Source: Candidatus Tayloriibacteriota bacterium (GTDB taxonomy: Bacteria; Patescibacteriota; Minisyncoccia; Phycocordibacterales; CAIRYW01). Taken from it: DNA of 32,600 nt. The position numbers and the translations under genes were made by a program. Where the stretch lies: positions 1 to 32,600 of the forward strand of contig JARIGV010000037.1 in the NCBI GenBank assembly GCA_029288615.1, written 5' to 3'. The stretch's first letter is position 1, and every line of letters begins with the position of its first letter. Under the pieces are notes generated by a model that saw nothing but the letters and a program-made list of their open reading frames with translations, searched no databases and was not told where the DNA came from. This document shows, one piece after another, positions 1-8,990 of the stretch.

Positions 1-78
1 AAAGCGGGCGTTCTCTTTTATATACCTTCTCTCCCATATTTTGGGTGTACAATTAAATAGTTAATATGTAGAAAATAT

Positions 79-450
79 ATGAGTATCGAAAATCCATTTG
101 AAAATTCGCCAAGCGAAGAAGAGATTGAGATGAAAGAAGAAAATGCTGAATCTCCGGACGTAAGCAGAAGATCATTTCTTAAGAAGTTTGGTATGGCATC
201 TATTGCTGTTCTTGCAGGACTCGGAGGAACCGCAGAGGCAGCAGATAAGAAAAAAGAAAAGCATGTCGACCTTCCTCTCGGATATTCAGACGAACAACTT
301 CTCAAGCTTGGATACTCAAAAGAAGATATCTCGCTCTCGCGAAAACAAAATCTTCGTACACCGCCTTTAGGCTATACAGACGAGCAGTTACGAAAACAAG
401 GGTTTAGTGAAGAAGAGATCAAAAGAAGAAACGACGGCATTAAACACTAG
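79..450 (+). CDS. Small exported protein with twin-arginine-like signal (SRRSFLKKFG) and two GY-x-DEQL-x-K-x-G repeats
   Basis: ORF with SRRSFLKKFGMASIAVLAGLGGTAEA signal; repeats LGYSDEQLLKLGYSKEDI and LGYTDEQLRKQGFSEEEI. Confidence 0.75.
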   Translation: MSIENPFENSPSEEEIEMKEENAESPDVSRRSFLKKFGMASIAVLAGLGGTAEAADKKKEKHVDLPLGYSDEQLLKLGYSKEDISLSRKQNLRTPPLGYTDEQLRKQGFSEEEIKRRNDGIKH

Positions 451-1379
451 TTCTCAATTTTCACTGCCACAGATTTCTTTCCTCGAATTCGATCAATAAA
501 ATATTTTACTTTGCATTTTGCCGTACAGAAAATACGGCCGTGTTTTTCGAGACAGTCACGGCAGACAACCAAATGTTTATGGCAACTATTTCGTCCGCAG
601 TGTGAGAAAGTCTCGCATGCATCGTTACAATTCTGACAGCGGCCGATGACTTCCCTTTTTCCGTTTTTATCTCCGCCAAAATCCATCACCACTCGATTGT
701 CGAAAGTGTAGAGTGTTCCAAGAAAATCTTCTCCTGGAAATTTTTCCATGTATTTGTGCATTCCACCGTCGAGCTGGTACACATTCTCAAACCCTTTTTT
801 CTTAAGATACCCAGATGCTTTTTCGCAGCGCACTCCTCCCGTACAGACTGTGAGGATTTTTTTATTTTTTATATTAGAAAGTTTATCGAGCTGCTTTGGA
901 AGATCTCGAAAATTTTCAAGATCAGGATTGATGGAATTTTTAAATCGTCCTACAGCAAACTCGTAATCGTTTCGCATATCAACGACGACGAAGTCTTCAT
1001 TTTTCTTGTACCACTCTTTAAGTTCTTCGGGCTTGAGATGAACTCCCGTGATCTCGTTTGGATCGAGATCATCTTCTCCTAGATGAAGCGATACGATCTC
1101 TGGGCGCACACGCACGCGAAGGCGGGGGAAAGCATTTCCAGTACCGACACTATCTTTTATCTGCACGTCTGCAAAACCCTCGATCTTCCGAAGCTCTTCA
1201 ATATATTTCGCGATATTTTCATTTGTACCCTCAAGCGTTGCATTGATTCCCTCTTGTGCAACGATAACGCGACCAGTGAGGCCGAGTTCCGCGCCAATTT
1301 TCTTATTCCACGTCGAAAGCTTCTCTGGCTCTGCAATGTTGGTGTATTTATAGAAGAGTATGATCGTATGCGTATTCAT
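447..1379 (-). CDS. trhO: Rhodanese-domain tRNA uridine(34) hydroxylase (TrhO/YceA family)
   Basis: N-terminal acylphosphatase-like part, rhodanese CTGGVRCEKASGYL loop, Cys-rich C-terminus. Confidence 0.88.
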   Translation of the reverse strand: MNTHTIILFYKYTNIAEPEKLSTWNKKIGAELGLTGRVIVAQEGINATLEGTNENIAKYIEELRKIEGFADVQIKDSVGTGNAFPRLRVRVRPEIVSLHLGEDDLDPNEITGVHLKPEELKEWYKKNEDFVVVDMRNDYEFAVGRFKNSINPDLENFRDLPKQLDKLSNIKNKKILTVCTGGVRCEKASGYLKKKGFENVYQLDGGMHKYMEKFPGEDFLGTLYTFDNRVVMDFGGDKNGKREVIGRCQNCNDACETFSHCGRNSCHKHLVVCRDCLEKHGRIFCTAKCKVKYFIDRIRGKKSVAVKIEN

Positions 1380-1437
1380 GTGCAGGTAGATTACAAGATT
1401 TCGGGGAAAAAATAAAGCGTTAAAATAAGCAGCAAAA

Positions 1438-1467
1438 AAGCCGCGTCTCCGAAGGAGGCGCGGCTTT
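1438..1467 (-). terminator. Intrinsic terminator downstream of DoxX-like gene
   Basis: AAAGCCGCGTCTCC-GAA-GGAGGCGCGGCTTT, T-run on minus strand. Confidence 0.8.
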
Positions 1468-1476
1468 CAAAAATAT

Positions 1477-2061
1477 TTATGCGTGAGTGTGTCCTTCGTG
1501 AGAGTGGTGAGTGTGAGAGACAGAGCAGGTATCACATCCTCCGCAATCATCGCAACCAATGACGTGGCATACACCACATCGCTCTCCTCCATTTTTGTGG
1601 CATTTACATCGGCAGAAGCGAGCAAGTGACCAGCATCCTGAACCCATAGTAATGAGAGCAAGACACATTGCAATAAGAGAGATCTCTCCTTCAGACTGCG
1701 CAAACACTGCGCGAATCTTAAACCATGGAGTGAGCACCGCTGGATTGAAACCTGCGATAGCACTCAACGTAAATGGTCCTTTCACGAGAATAATCGCCAT
1801 GAGAGCAATAATGAGAAGTGGAATTGCCGCAATGCGAGTAAAGAGTCCAAGCACGAGAAGTGCACCGAAGACTACCTGAGACCATCCGACGAGATAGACG
1901 AAGAAAGGTGCTAGGTGAATCTGAGCGAAGAACTGAGTCGCTTCTGGAATATTGAGAAGAGTATCAGTACCGTGTGAGATGAACACGAAACCAGCCACAA
2001 GCCTTAGGACAAAAAGTCCGAAGCTTCTGTGTGACACCCATGAATGAAATTTTTTGATCAT
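1477..2061 (-). CDS. DoxX-family membrane protein with Cys/His-rich C-terminal tail
   Basis: RLVAGFVFISHGTDTLL...FTRIAAIPLLIIALMAI DoxX-like TM pattern; tail CRCKCHKNGGERCGVCHVIGCDDCGGCDTCSVSHTHHSHEGHTHA. Confidence 0.75.
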   Translation of the reverse strand: MIKKFHSWVSHRSFGLFVLRLVAGFVFISHGTDTLLNIPEATQFFAQIHLAPFFVYLVGWSQVVFGALLVLGLFTRIAAIPLLIIALMAIILVKGPFTLSAIAGFNPAVLTPWFKIRAVFAQSEGEISLIAMCLALITMGSGCWSLARFCRCKCHKNGGERCGVCHVIGCDDCGGCDTCSVSHTHHSHEGHTHA

Positions 2062-2122
2062 GCTTTATTTTTTAATTGCCCAAAGGCTTTCTTATAAGTG
2101 GCTATATTCTACCACTACTTTT

Positions 2123-3850
2123 TTACATTTTCCTAAGTGGAGTAATGCCAAGTGTGGAAAGTCCGGCAGCAAGGACAGCCGAAAATGCTTCAGTAATCGC
2201 AAGCTTATAGCCTGAAGTTACAGTATCGTTTTCATCGACGATCTTTCCTTCTCCGTAAAATGTATTGAATGCTCCTGATAAATCCATAAGATATCCCGCG
2301 AGAATCTGTGGTGAAAGCTCTGTCCACGCTCTCAAGAAAATTTCATGTGCACGTGAAAGCATTTTCTCAATATATGTAGTCTGCCATTCTTTTGGCGCGT
2401 CCATACCGATGTGAATCTCCTTTCCTTTTGAAAGCAAAGAATACGCGCGTACGAGAGCATACTGAAGATAAGGACCTGAGTCTCCTTCAAATGAAAGTGA
2501 TTTTTCTGGGTCAAAGATAATATCTTTTCCAGGAGACTGGCGAAGGATCGAATACTTGATCGCAGCAACTGCAACAGCAGAAGTAATTTCCTTTTTCTCT
2601 ACATCAGTAAGTTCTCTCTCGGCGATCTTTGCCGCCGCATCAACCTCTGTTTCAGAAAGAAGCGATTCACCCGTGATAACATTTCCCTTTCGAGAACTCA
2701 TCTTACCTTCCGCAAAACGCATCATGCCGTGTGAAATATGTTTTAGTTTCTCTGCTTGTTTTGGAAAAAGAAGTGAAACGACACGAGTGATGACACGAAA
2801 ATAATCATTCTGCTCGCTTGCAGTCACAACCACTGAGACATCGTGCTTTGGATAGAGTTCATTTTTCTTTTCAAAAAGACCAAGCTCTTTTGCTTCGTAT
2901 GGAGGCAAACCCTCAGATGTGAGAAATACTCTTGTGTGAAGTCCATGATCTTCTCCTTTAAAAATTATCGCACCTTCACTTTCCTCAAACACTTTTCCAA
3001 TATTTTCTTTTACGATTTTCTTTCCTTCATCAGACACTTCGCTTTCAAAAATATAATTATTGAAATGCGATCCAAGTTTTTTATATATCTCTTCAAAATG
3101 CTCAACGCTCCATGTCTTTCCTTTCTCCCAGTACACACGAAGGTCGTCATCATCTGCAGATCCTGCTTCTACCATTTCAAATATTTTTTTATTGAGTTCT
3201 TTTATTTCATTTGCAGCATTTGGATCTTCTTCGTATGCACGATTACCAAGAACATATGCATCACCAAGGAATTTTGTTTTATCGGTGAGTGAATCTCCGT
3301 TTTCTGGGAAACCCTCTTTGAGTTTTGTCATACCGTAAATCTCTTTTGCCACATGAAGACCAACATCTCCGCCATATGTCATTCTCTTTACTTGAGCTCC
3401 CTGATTTTCAGCAAGACGCGAAAGTGCTTCACCGATAGAGTTGCTCATTAAGTGTCCAATATGGAATGGTTTGAATGGATTTGGATCTGTATATTCAAAA
3501 AGCGCCTCCTTCCCTTTAAGGGCATTACCTTTTACATAATTCTCTTTTTTGGAAACAATCTCTGAAATTTCTTTTGCAAAAAATTCTTTTGAGAGATAGA
3601 AATTAATGAATCCCGCACCAGCGACTTCAACTTTCAAAATATCCGAGGACAAATTTTTTCTGATTTCCTCTACGATCTTTTCGGCAAGTGCTCGTGGATT
3701 TTCTTTTGCTTCTTTTGCAAGAGCCAGCGCAATATTTGTCGAATAATCTCCATGAGAAATATCATCAGGATGTTCGAGGTGAATTTCCTTTGGTGTGAGC
3801 CCTGCTGCAAGCGCAGCATCAGTGATTATTTTTGTTAGTTTTTCTGTCAT
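2123..3850 (-). CDS. argS: Arginyl-tRNA synthetase
   Basis: HIGHLMSNSIGEAL, KMSSRKGN, DALR-type C-terminal region. Confidence 0.95.
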   Translation of the reverse strand: MTEKLTKIITDAALAAGLTPKEIHLEHPDDISHGDYSTNIALALAKEAKENPRALAEKIVEEIRKNLSSDILKVEVAGAGFINFYLSKEFFAKEISEIVSKKENYVKGNALKGKEALFEYTDPNPFKPFHIGHLMSNSIGEALSRLAENQGAQVKRMTYGGDVGLHVAKEIYGMTKLKEGFPENGDSLTDKTKFLGDAYVLGNRAYEEDPNAANEIKELNKKIFEMVEAGSADDDDLRVYWEKGKTWSVEHFEEIYKKLGSHFNNYIFESEVSDEGKKIVKENIGKVFEESEGAIIFKGEDHGLHTRVFLTSEGLPPYEAKELGLFEKKNELYPKHDVSVVVTASEQNDYFRVITRVVSLLFPKQAEKLKHISHGMMRFAEGKMSSRKGNVITGESLLSETEVDAAAKIAERELTDVEKKEITSAVAVAAIKYSILRQSPGKDIIFDPEKSLSFEGDSGPYLQYALVRAYSLLSKGKEIHIGMDAPKEWQTTYIEKMLSRAHEIFLRAWTELSPQILAGYLMDLSGAFNTFYGEGKIVDENDTVTSGYKLAITEAFSAVLAAGLSTLGITPLRKM

Positions 3851-4536
3851 TATTTAAGAATATCTTTTGCTTTCTTCCATATCATCTCATGAATCTCTTC
3901 CCTTGAAAGAAGTTCTCCTTTTGGAGCACAGTCGATAATAGCCCAGTTGAATTTCTTTGCAATATAAAGGTAAGCCTTTGATGCAGCGCGGAGATGTTTT
4001 ATATCACCTTCGTGCATGTCTCTTTTCTTTCCTTTTGTGTAAGCTCTCGCAGCCTTCTCACCCACAAGCTTCTGTCCTACTTCTGGAGGTACATAAAGAA
4101 AAATAACTTTATCAGGTACAGGATTTCCTAAAGTTTTATACTCGAGATCAACGAGCCAGTTAAGGTATGTATCGAGTTTTTTTGTGTTCGTAATCTTGCT
4201 TCCCTGGTGCCCCATGTTTGAAGTGGTGTAACGATTGCTTATGATATGAGTCCCTTTCTCAAGCCACTTCTTCATCTCCTTCGATTTATCAAATCGATCA
4301 AGCGCATAAAAATATGAACCTTGATAAGGGCCAACTTCTTCTGCGGTACCGAATTCACCACGAAGATATTTCTCTACAAAATAAGCAGAGGGTTTTCCGT
4401 ATTGAGGAAAATCTGTAATCTCAAATTTTCTTTTTTCTTTTTTGAGCCTTTCTGCAAGAAGTGCAACCTGTGTGCCCTTTCCAGATCCATCAGTGCCTTC
4501 AATCACAACAAATCGTCCTTTTCTGTTTGATTTCAT
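3850..4536 (-). CDS. tmk: Thymidylate kinase
   Basis: FVVIEGTDGSGKGTQ P-loop, DRFDKS/SNRYTTSN motifs. Confidence 0.9.
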   Translation of the reverse strand: MKSNRKGRFVVIEGTDGSGKGTQVALLAERLKKEKRKFEITDFPQYGKPSAYFVEKYLRGEFGTAEEVGPYQGSYFYALDRFDKSKEMKKWLEKGTHIISNRYTTSNMGHQGSKITNTKKLDTYLNWLVDLEYKTLGNPVPDKVIFLYVPPEVGQKLVGEKAARAYTKGKKRDMHEGDIKHLRAASKAYLYIAKKFNWAIIDCAPKGELLSREEIHEMIWKKAKDILK

Positions 4537-4563
4537 GGGTTTATCTTAGCGTATTTTTAAGAC

Positions 4564-4591
4564 AAAAAAAAATTGCCAGAATATTCTGGCA
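4564..4591 (-). terminator. Intrinsic terminator
   Basis: Perfect palindrome TGCCAGAATATTCTGGCA followed on minus by a long T-run. Confidence 0.85.
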
Positions 4592-4772
4592 GATTATGGG
4601 GAGGAACTACGTGATGCTACACCACGCAAGTACCGGTAAACCGGCAACCGATCCGAGGACGACACGGAACGACACGAAGCGAGCGATAACGCGCGCGCTG
4701 CGAACCAAAGGACTGGGAAGGAGCTGTGCGACCATGACGGAACGATGCGGGAATTGCGGTAGGTATCATTGA
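4592..4772 (-). ncRNA. Candidate GC-rich small RNA (or very short leaderless basic ORF)
   Basis: Minus promoter GTGACA-16-TAATAT (4779-4806), terminator at 4564-4591, GC content visibly above flanks, no convincing protein. Confidence 0.45.
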
Positions 4773-4778
4773 AAAAAT

Positions 4779-4806
4779 ATATTAGCACTAAAATATTTTT
4801 TGTCAC
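4779..4806 (-). promoter_or_regulatory. Promoter for 4592-4772 transcript
   Basis: -35 GTGACA, 16-bp spacer, -10 TAATAT. Confidence 0.5.
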
Positions 4807-4818
4807 GCAGAAACGGTG

Positions 4819-4848
4819 GAAAAAATTAGCTCTGATCTCTCAGAGCTA
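4819..4848 (-). terminator. Intrinsic terminator
   Basis: TAGCTCTGA-GAGA-TCAGAGCTA stem plus T-run on minus. Confidence 0.85.
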
Positions 4849-5041
4849 CATCATCTTTCCCTTGCGACGAACAAGGGGAATTTTCGTATTGAATTTTTTT
4901 TCTCGAGGAAAAAGAAAGGTGCATACCCGGACGCACATGAAGTCGAGCACGATCTAAATCACCATTGTCGGCATCTGCATGTTCGTCTGCATGCGGATCA
5001 AGCTCAATCACGCCACCTTGCGGAAGAGAACGTCGTTTCAT
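4826..5041 (-). CDS. Hypothetical 71-aa protein downstream of glyA
   Basis: ATG ORF ending inside a terminator; possible promoter TTGCTG-16-TATAAC 8 nt before ATG. Confidence 0.4.
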   Translation of the reverse strand: MKRRSLPQGGVIELDPHADEHADADNGDLDRARLHVRPGMHLSFSSRKKIQYENSPCSSQGKDDVALRDQS

Positions 5042-5078
5042 TAGATACTGTTATACACCAAAACAGTATCTCAGCAAA

Positions 5079-6254
5079 TTATTTCCCTCGGAGAACTTTA
5101 TCAATTTTCTCTGCGATCTTTTTGAAGTCTTTTTCTTTCTTACCACGAGTAGTTTCTGCGGCAGTACCAAGACGAATTCCAGACGGATCAACAGGACTTC
5201 TCTTTTCTCCTGGAATAGTATTCTTGTTGACGATGATGCCAGCCTTCTCCAAACGATCACTTGCTTCCTTTCCGCCAATTCCCTTTCCATCCATCCATGT
5301 GTCGACAAGGATAAGGTGTGAGTCTGTTCCACCTGACACAATTCTCCAACCAAGTTTTGCAAGTTCTTTTGCGAAGACTTCAGCATTTTTAATTATTTGC
5401 TTTGCGTATTTTTTAAATGCTGGAGTAGCAGCTTCTGCCAAAGTAACAGCGACAGCTGCGATCTGATTGAGATGAGGTCCACCCTGGAGTCCTGGAAAAA
5501 CAGCTTTATCAATTTTTTTGTCGAGCTCCCTCGAATCTTTTTTCGCATAAATGATTGCAGCTCGTGGACCACGAAGAGTCTTATGTACTGTATGTGTCAC
5601 AACATCAGCATACGCAAATGGTGACGGATATTCTTTCGCCGCAACAAGTCCTGCAAAGTGTGACATGTCCACCATAAGAAGCGCACCACACGCATCTGCA
5701 ATTTCTCTGAATTTTTTGAAATCAACAACGCGAGGGTACGCAGTAAAACCTGCAACAATGATCTGAGGTTTTTCTTTTATTGCTAATTCCTTGAGAGCTG
5801 TGTAATCAATCATCTCAGTCTTTGGATCAACTCCATACGGCACCTGGATCCATGCCTTTCCTGTCATTGATACTTTGTGTCCATGAGTGAGATGTCCTCC
5901 ATCAGTAAGATTCATTCCCATAATTTTTCCTCCAAGCGGCACGAGGGCGAGATACACAGCAAGATTTGCAGGAGAACCTGAAAGACCTTGAACATTCACA
6001 GCCCACTCTTTGTCTTTGAGACCAAAAAGCTTCAGCGCTCTTTCTTTTGCAAGATTCTCTATCTTGTCTGAAAACTCATTTCCACCGTAATAACGATGAG
6101 CTGAATATCCTTCTGCATATTTGTTTGTAAGTTCTGAGCCGAGCGCTTTCAAAACATCTTGTGAGACGTAATTTTCTGAAGCGATGAGATTGATTACTTT
6201 TTTCTGGCGAGCCTTCTCCTGCTTTATAAGTGATTCGATTTTTTTGTCTTTCAT
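5079..6254 (-). CDS. glyA: Serine hydroxymethyltransferase
   Basis: NLIASENYVS, YAEGYSAHRYYGG, THTVHKTLRGPR PLP-lysine motif. Confidence 0.95.
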   Translation of the reverse strand: MKDKKIESLIKQEKARQKKVINLIASENYVSQDVLKALGSELTNKYAEGYSAHRYYGGNEFSDKIENLAKERALKLFGLKDKEWAVNVQGLSGSPANLAVYLALVPLGGKIMGMNLTDGGHLTHGHKVSMTGKAWIQVPYGVDPKTEMIDYTALKELAIKEKPQIIVAGFTAYPRVVDFKKFREIADACGALLMVDMSHFAGLVAAKEYPSPFAYADVVTHTVHKTLRGPRAAIIYAKKDSRELDKKIDKAVFPGLQGGPHLNQIAAVAVTLAEAATPAFKKYAKQIIKNAEVFAKELAKLGWRIVSGGTDSHLILVDTWMDGKGIGGKEASDRLEKAGIIVNKNTIPGEKRSPVDPSGIRLGTAAETTRGKKEKDFKKIAEKIDKVLRGK

Positions 6255-6352
6255 GGGTATATGAAATTAGCCTTTAATTCGTACAACTATGCTGTTTTTT
6301 GCTGCTTAGATCATAGGATTTTAATACACCAATAATACCTCAAATAGCCCTG

Positions 6353-6380
6353 TTGAGAAATCCAGGATAGTGGGTACAAT
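6353..6380 (+). promoter_or_regulatory. thyA promoter
   Basis: TTGAGA-16-TACAAT ending 6 nt before the thyA ATG. Confidence 0.65.
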
Positions 6381-6386
6381 AAGGCT

Positions 6387-7331
6387 ATGAAAAACCCACA
6401 CGATGAGGAATATCTAAAGCTTTTACGCCACATCAAAGAGCATGGCACAGATAGAAGCGAACGCACAGGTGTCGGAACAAGGAGTATTTTTGGCAGCCAA
6501 ATGCGATTCGATCTTTCAAAAGGCTTTCCTCTTCTTACAACAAAAAAAGTTTTCATGAGAGGAATCATTCACGAACTCCTATGGTTTCTCACAGGTGATA
6601 CGAATATAAAATACCTCGTACGAAACGACGTAAAAATCTGGAATGAATGGGCATACCAGGTATATTTGGAAAAAAACAATCTTACGAAAACACTCCCCCG
6701 TTACTCTCCTGAATGGACAGAAAAATTGAATTGGTTTGTTGATCAAATAAAAACGAGCGACGAATTCGCTGCAGCATGGGGAGAGCTTGGTCCGATTTAT
6801 GGAAAGCAGTGGCGCCAATGGGAAACTCCAAAAGGACAATCAATTGATCAGATTCAGAATGTCGTTGATATGCTCAAAAACGATCCTTCTTCTCGCCGCA
6901 TCATCGTGTCAGGATGGAACGTAGGAGAGATATTTGATCTTATCCATGATCACAACCACGCTCCGCCTCCTTGTCATTCCCTTTTCCAATTCCACGTAAT
7001 GAATGGAAAACTGTCTTGCCAACTCTATCAAAGAAGTGCGGACTTCTTCCTTGGTATTCCTTTCAACATTGCCTCATATTCCCTTCTTACGATGATGATG
7101 GCACAAGTCGCAGGACTCGAACCAGGAGAATTTATCTGGACTGGCGCGGACACCCATATCTATCTCAACCATCTTGAACAAGTTGATGAGCAGCTTGGGC
7201 GCGAACCAAAAGAGGCGCCGACAATTAAAATAAATCCAAACGTCAAAAATATCTTTGATTTTAAATTCGAAGATTTTGAAGTTGTTGGCTACGATCCGCA
7301 TCCTGCGATTAAAGCACCTATAGCTGTCTAA
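6387..7331 (+). CDS. thyA: Thymidylate synthase
   Basis: [23 protein letters not shown] active-site Cys, [20 protein letters not shown]. Confidence 0.96.
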   Translation: MKNPHDEEYLKLLRHIKEHGTDRSERTGVGTRSIFGSQMRFDLSKGFPLLTTKKVFMRGIIHELLWFLTGDTNIKYLVRNDVKIWNEWAYQVYLEKNNLTKTLPRYSPEWTEKLNWFVDQIKTSDEFAAAWGELGPIYGKQWRQWETPKGQSIDQIQNVVDMLKNDPSSRRIIVSGWNVGEIFDLIHDHNHAPPPCHSLFQFHVMNGKLSCQLYQRSADFFLGIPFNIASYSLLTMMMAQVAGLEPGEFIWTGADTHIYLNHLEQVDEQLGREPKEAPTIKINPNVKNIFDFKFEDFEVVGYDPHPAIKAPIAV

Positions 7332-7335
7332 ACAT

Positions 7336-7833
7336 ATGAAAGTATTTCTCATTGCTGCAATTACTGCGGATGGATTCATCGCAAAAGACAAAAACCAAGT
7401 ATCAACTGCGTGGAACAGCGCAGAAGATAAGAAACATTTTGTAGAACTTACTAAAAGAGCCGGTGTTGTTGTTATGGGTTCTACAACATTTGAAACTTTC
7501 GGACGGCCACTCAAAGACCGTTTGAATATTATCTATTCAAAATCAGGGAAAACATTTGAAGGCACAGAAACGACAGATCTCTCACCGAAAGAACTTATTG
7601 CTTCCCTTGAGGAACGCGGAATGAGCGAAGTAGCAATTTGCGGTGGATCTGCAATCTATACACTTTTTATGGAAGCAGGAGTTGTCGACACACTTTATCT
7701 CACCATCGAGCCAGTCATTTTTGGAAACGGCATAAAGCTTTTTAATAAACCGCTTGATACAAAGCTCGAACTTGTAGCAGAAAGAAAAACAGACACAGGA
7801 ACAATATTCCTTGAATACAAAGTTTTAAAATAA
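7336..7833 (+). CDS. Dihydrofolate reductase family protein
   Basis: LIAAITADGFIAKD, VVMGSTTFETFGRPL, ICGGSAIYTLFMEAG. Confidence 0.85.
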   Translation: MKVFLIAAITADGFIAKDKNQVSTAWNSAEDKKHFVELTKRAGVVVMGSTTFETFGRPLKDRLNIIYSKSGKTFEGTETTDLSPKELIASLEERGMSEVAICGGSAIYTLFMEAGVVDTLYLTIEPVIFGNGIKLFNKPLDTKLELVAERKTDTGTIFLEYKVLK

Positions 7834-7845
7834 ACTTTAGTTAAA

Positions 7846-8949
7846 TTATTTGAAGTGCTTCGCAAGCTTCGGTCCTGTCTGCACGAGATAGTTTGAAGAA
7901 ATGGCGTCGTAGATTTGATCGGGCTCCTCAGCAAGGCGCTCGAATTTTATTTTAGCGATCGGCTGACAGTCCCGAACAACAAGATCTTCGAAAGGCCTTA
8001 CTTCAAGAGTGAACGGTCTTCCCTTTCCTTCACCATTTTTGCCCCAGCCCCATCCTGGATCAAGAAATCCTGCATAGTGTGATCTGAAATCTCCGCTTCG
8101 ATCATCCATCGATGCCATTTCGCATGCAAACATTGGAGGAATACGGATCGACTCTGCTGTTGAGAGAATATAGAAGTGATTTCGTTTGAGATACACATAT
8201 TTACCATTCTTTTTGATTGGTGAAAAAAATTCTCTCCAGTCGTAATGATTTATTTTTGAAAGATCGAGAACTTTGTCTGTATCTTTTGATTCGTATCCCA
8301 AAGTTTTCTGTGCGAGATCGATAGTAAGAAGAAGTGAGCCATCATGGTCACGCATGAGTGAATCGAGATTACTCAAAAGCTTTCCATTGAGATCATATGC
8401 GAGCTTATATTTTTTATGAATGAGTTCGAGCTCGAGATCTCCGAGACGAGTGTCAGCATTAAAGAAGCGGAGCTGATTGAAGCTTAGCCCCTCGTACACT
8501 TTTATATTGAACGTTTTTGGAGCAATCGACACCCAAAGCTCTCCAGAAAATCCTCCCGGAAAAACAGAATCGTAACGAGGAATGCCGTCAGCGAGAAGTC
8601 TCACATGCACATCGATGCGGCCTGATGTTGATTTAGGATTGCAGAATGCATAGACAGATTTTGGAAGCTTCAAAGTCTCACTGAGACGCACCATGTACAC
8701 TTTATTTTTAAGCATTGGCTTATCAATAGAATGTTTTTTGTGTCGTATACGCGAAAGAAGATTTTTTATTTTCTCACCTGCATCAGGAAGAAAGATTCCT
8801 TCTACTTCGTAGCACTCTGTCGAAAGTGTAAGATCGAGAGATGACGGCTTTACGTTTCCTTCTTTGGCGTTCTGGATTGAACCTGCGTCTATAAGGGCTT
8901 CGATAAGCTGGCTTGGAAGTGCACCAATTTTTTTGTTTGTTTCTCTCAT
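7846..8949 (-). CDS. dcd: dCTP deaminase, long two-domain type (start MRETNKK chosen)
   Basis: NPKSTSGRIDVHVRL, duplicated dUTPase-like fold pattern, DDRSGDFRSHYAGFLDPGWG. Confidence 0.75.
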   Translation of the reverse strand: MRETNKKIGALPSQLIEALIDAGSIQNAKEGNVKPSSLDLTLSTECYEVEGIFLPDAGEKIKNLLSRIRHKKHSIDKPMLKNKVYMVRLSETLKLPKSVYAFCNPKSTSGRIDVHVRLLADGIPRYDSVFPGGFSGELWVSIAPKTFNIKVYEGLSFNQLRFFNADTRLGDLELELIHKKYKLAYDLNGKLLSNLDSLMRDHDGSLLLTIDLAQKTLGYESKDTDKVLDLSKINHYDWREFFSPIKKNGKYVYLKRNHFYILSTAESIRIPPMFACEMASMDDRSGDFRSHYAGFLDPGWGWGKNGEGKGRPFTLEVRPFEDLVVRDCQPIAKIKFERLAEEPDQIYDAISSNYLVQTGPKLAKHFK

Positions 8950-8990
8950 AATTATTGCCCTGTTATAATGCGCTATATAATATGACACCG

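Noticed and set aside
447-450. Overlapping convergent stop codons (CTAG) of the Tat-like gene and trhO
   Set aside because: Simple compact-genome overlap; no further signal.
2843-3292. 149-aa plus-strand ORF opposite argS
   Set aside because: Antisense shadow of a clear argS; Phe/Ile/Ser-rich translation without family features.
4592-4772. SRP 4.5S RNA identity for the GC-rich unit
   Set aside because: The conserved GGAAGGAAGCAGC-type SRP loop is not present on the transcribed strand.
4816-5466. 216-aa plus-strand ORF overlapping glyA
   Set aside because: Most of it is antisense to glyA; composition typical of a shadow ORF.
7074-7514. 146-aa minus ORF opposite thyA/DHFR
   Set aside because: Antisense to two well-supported genes.
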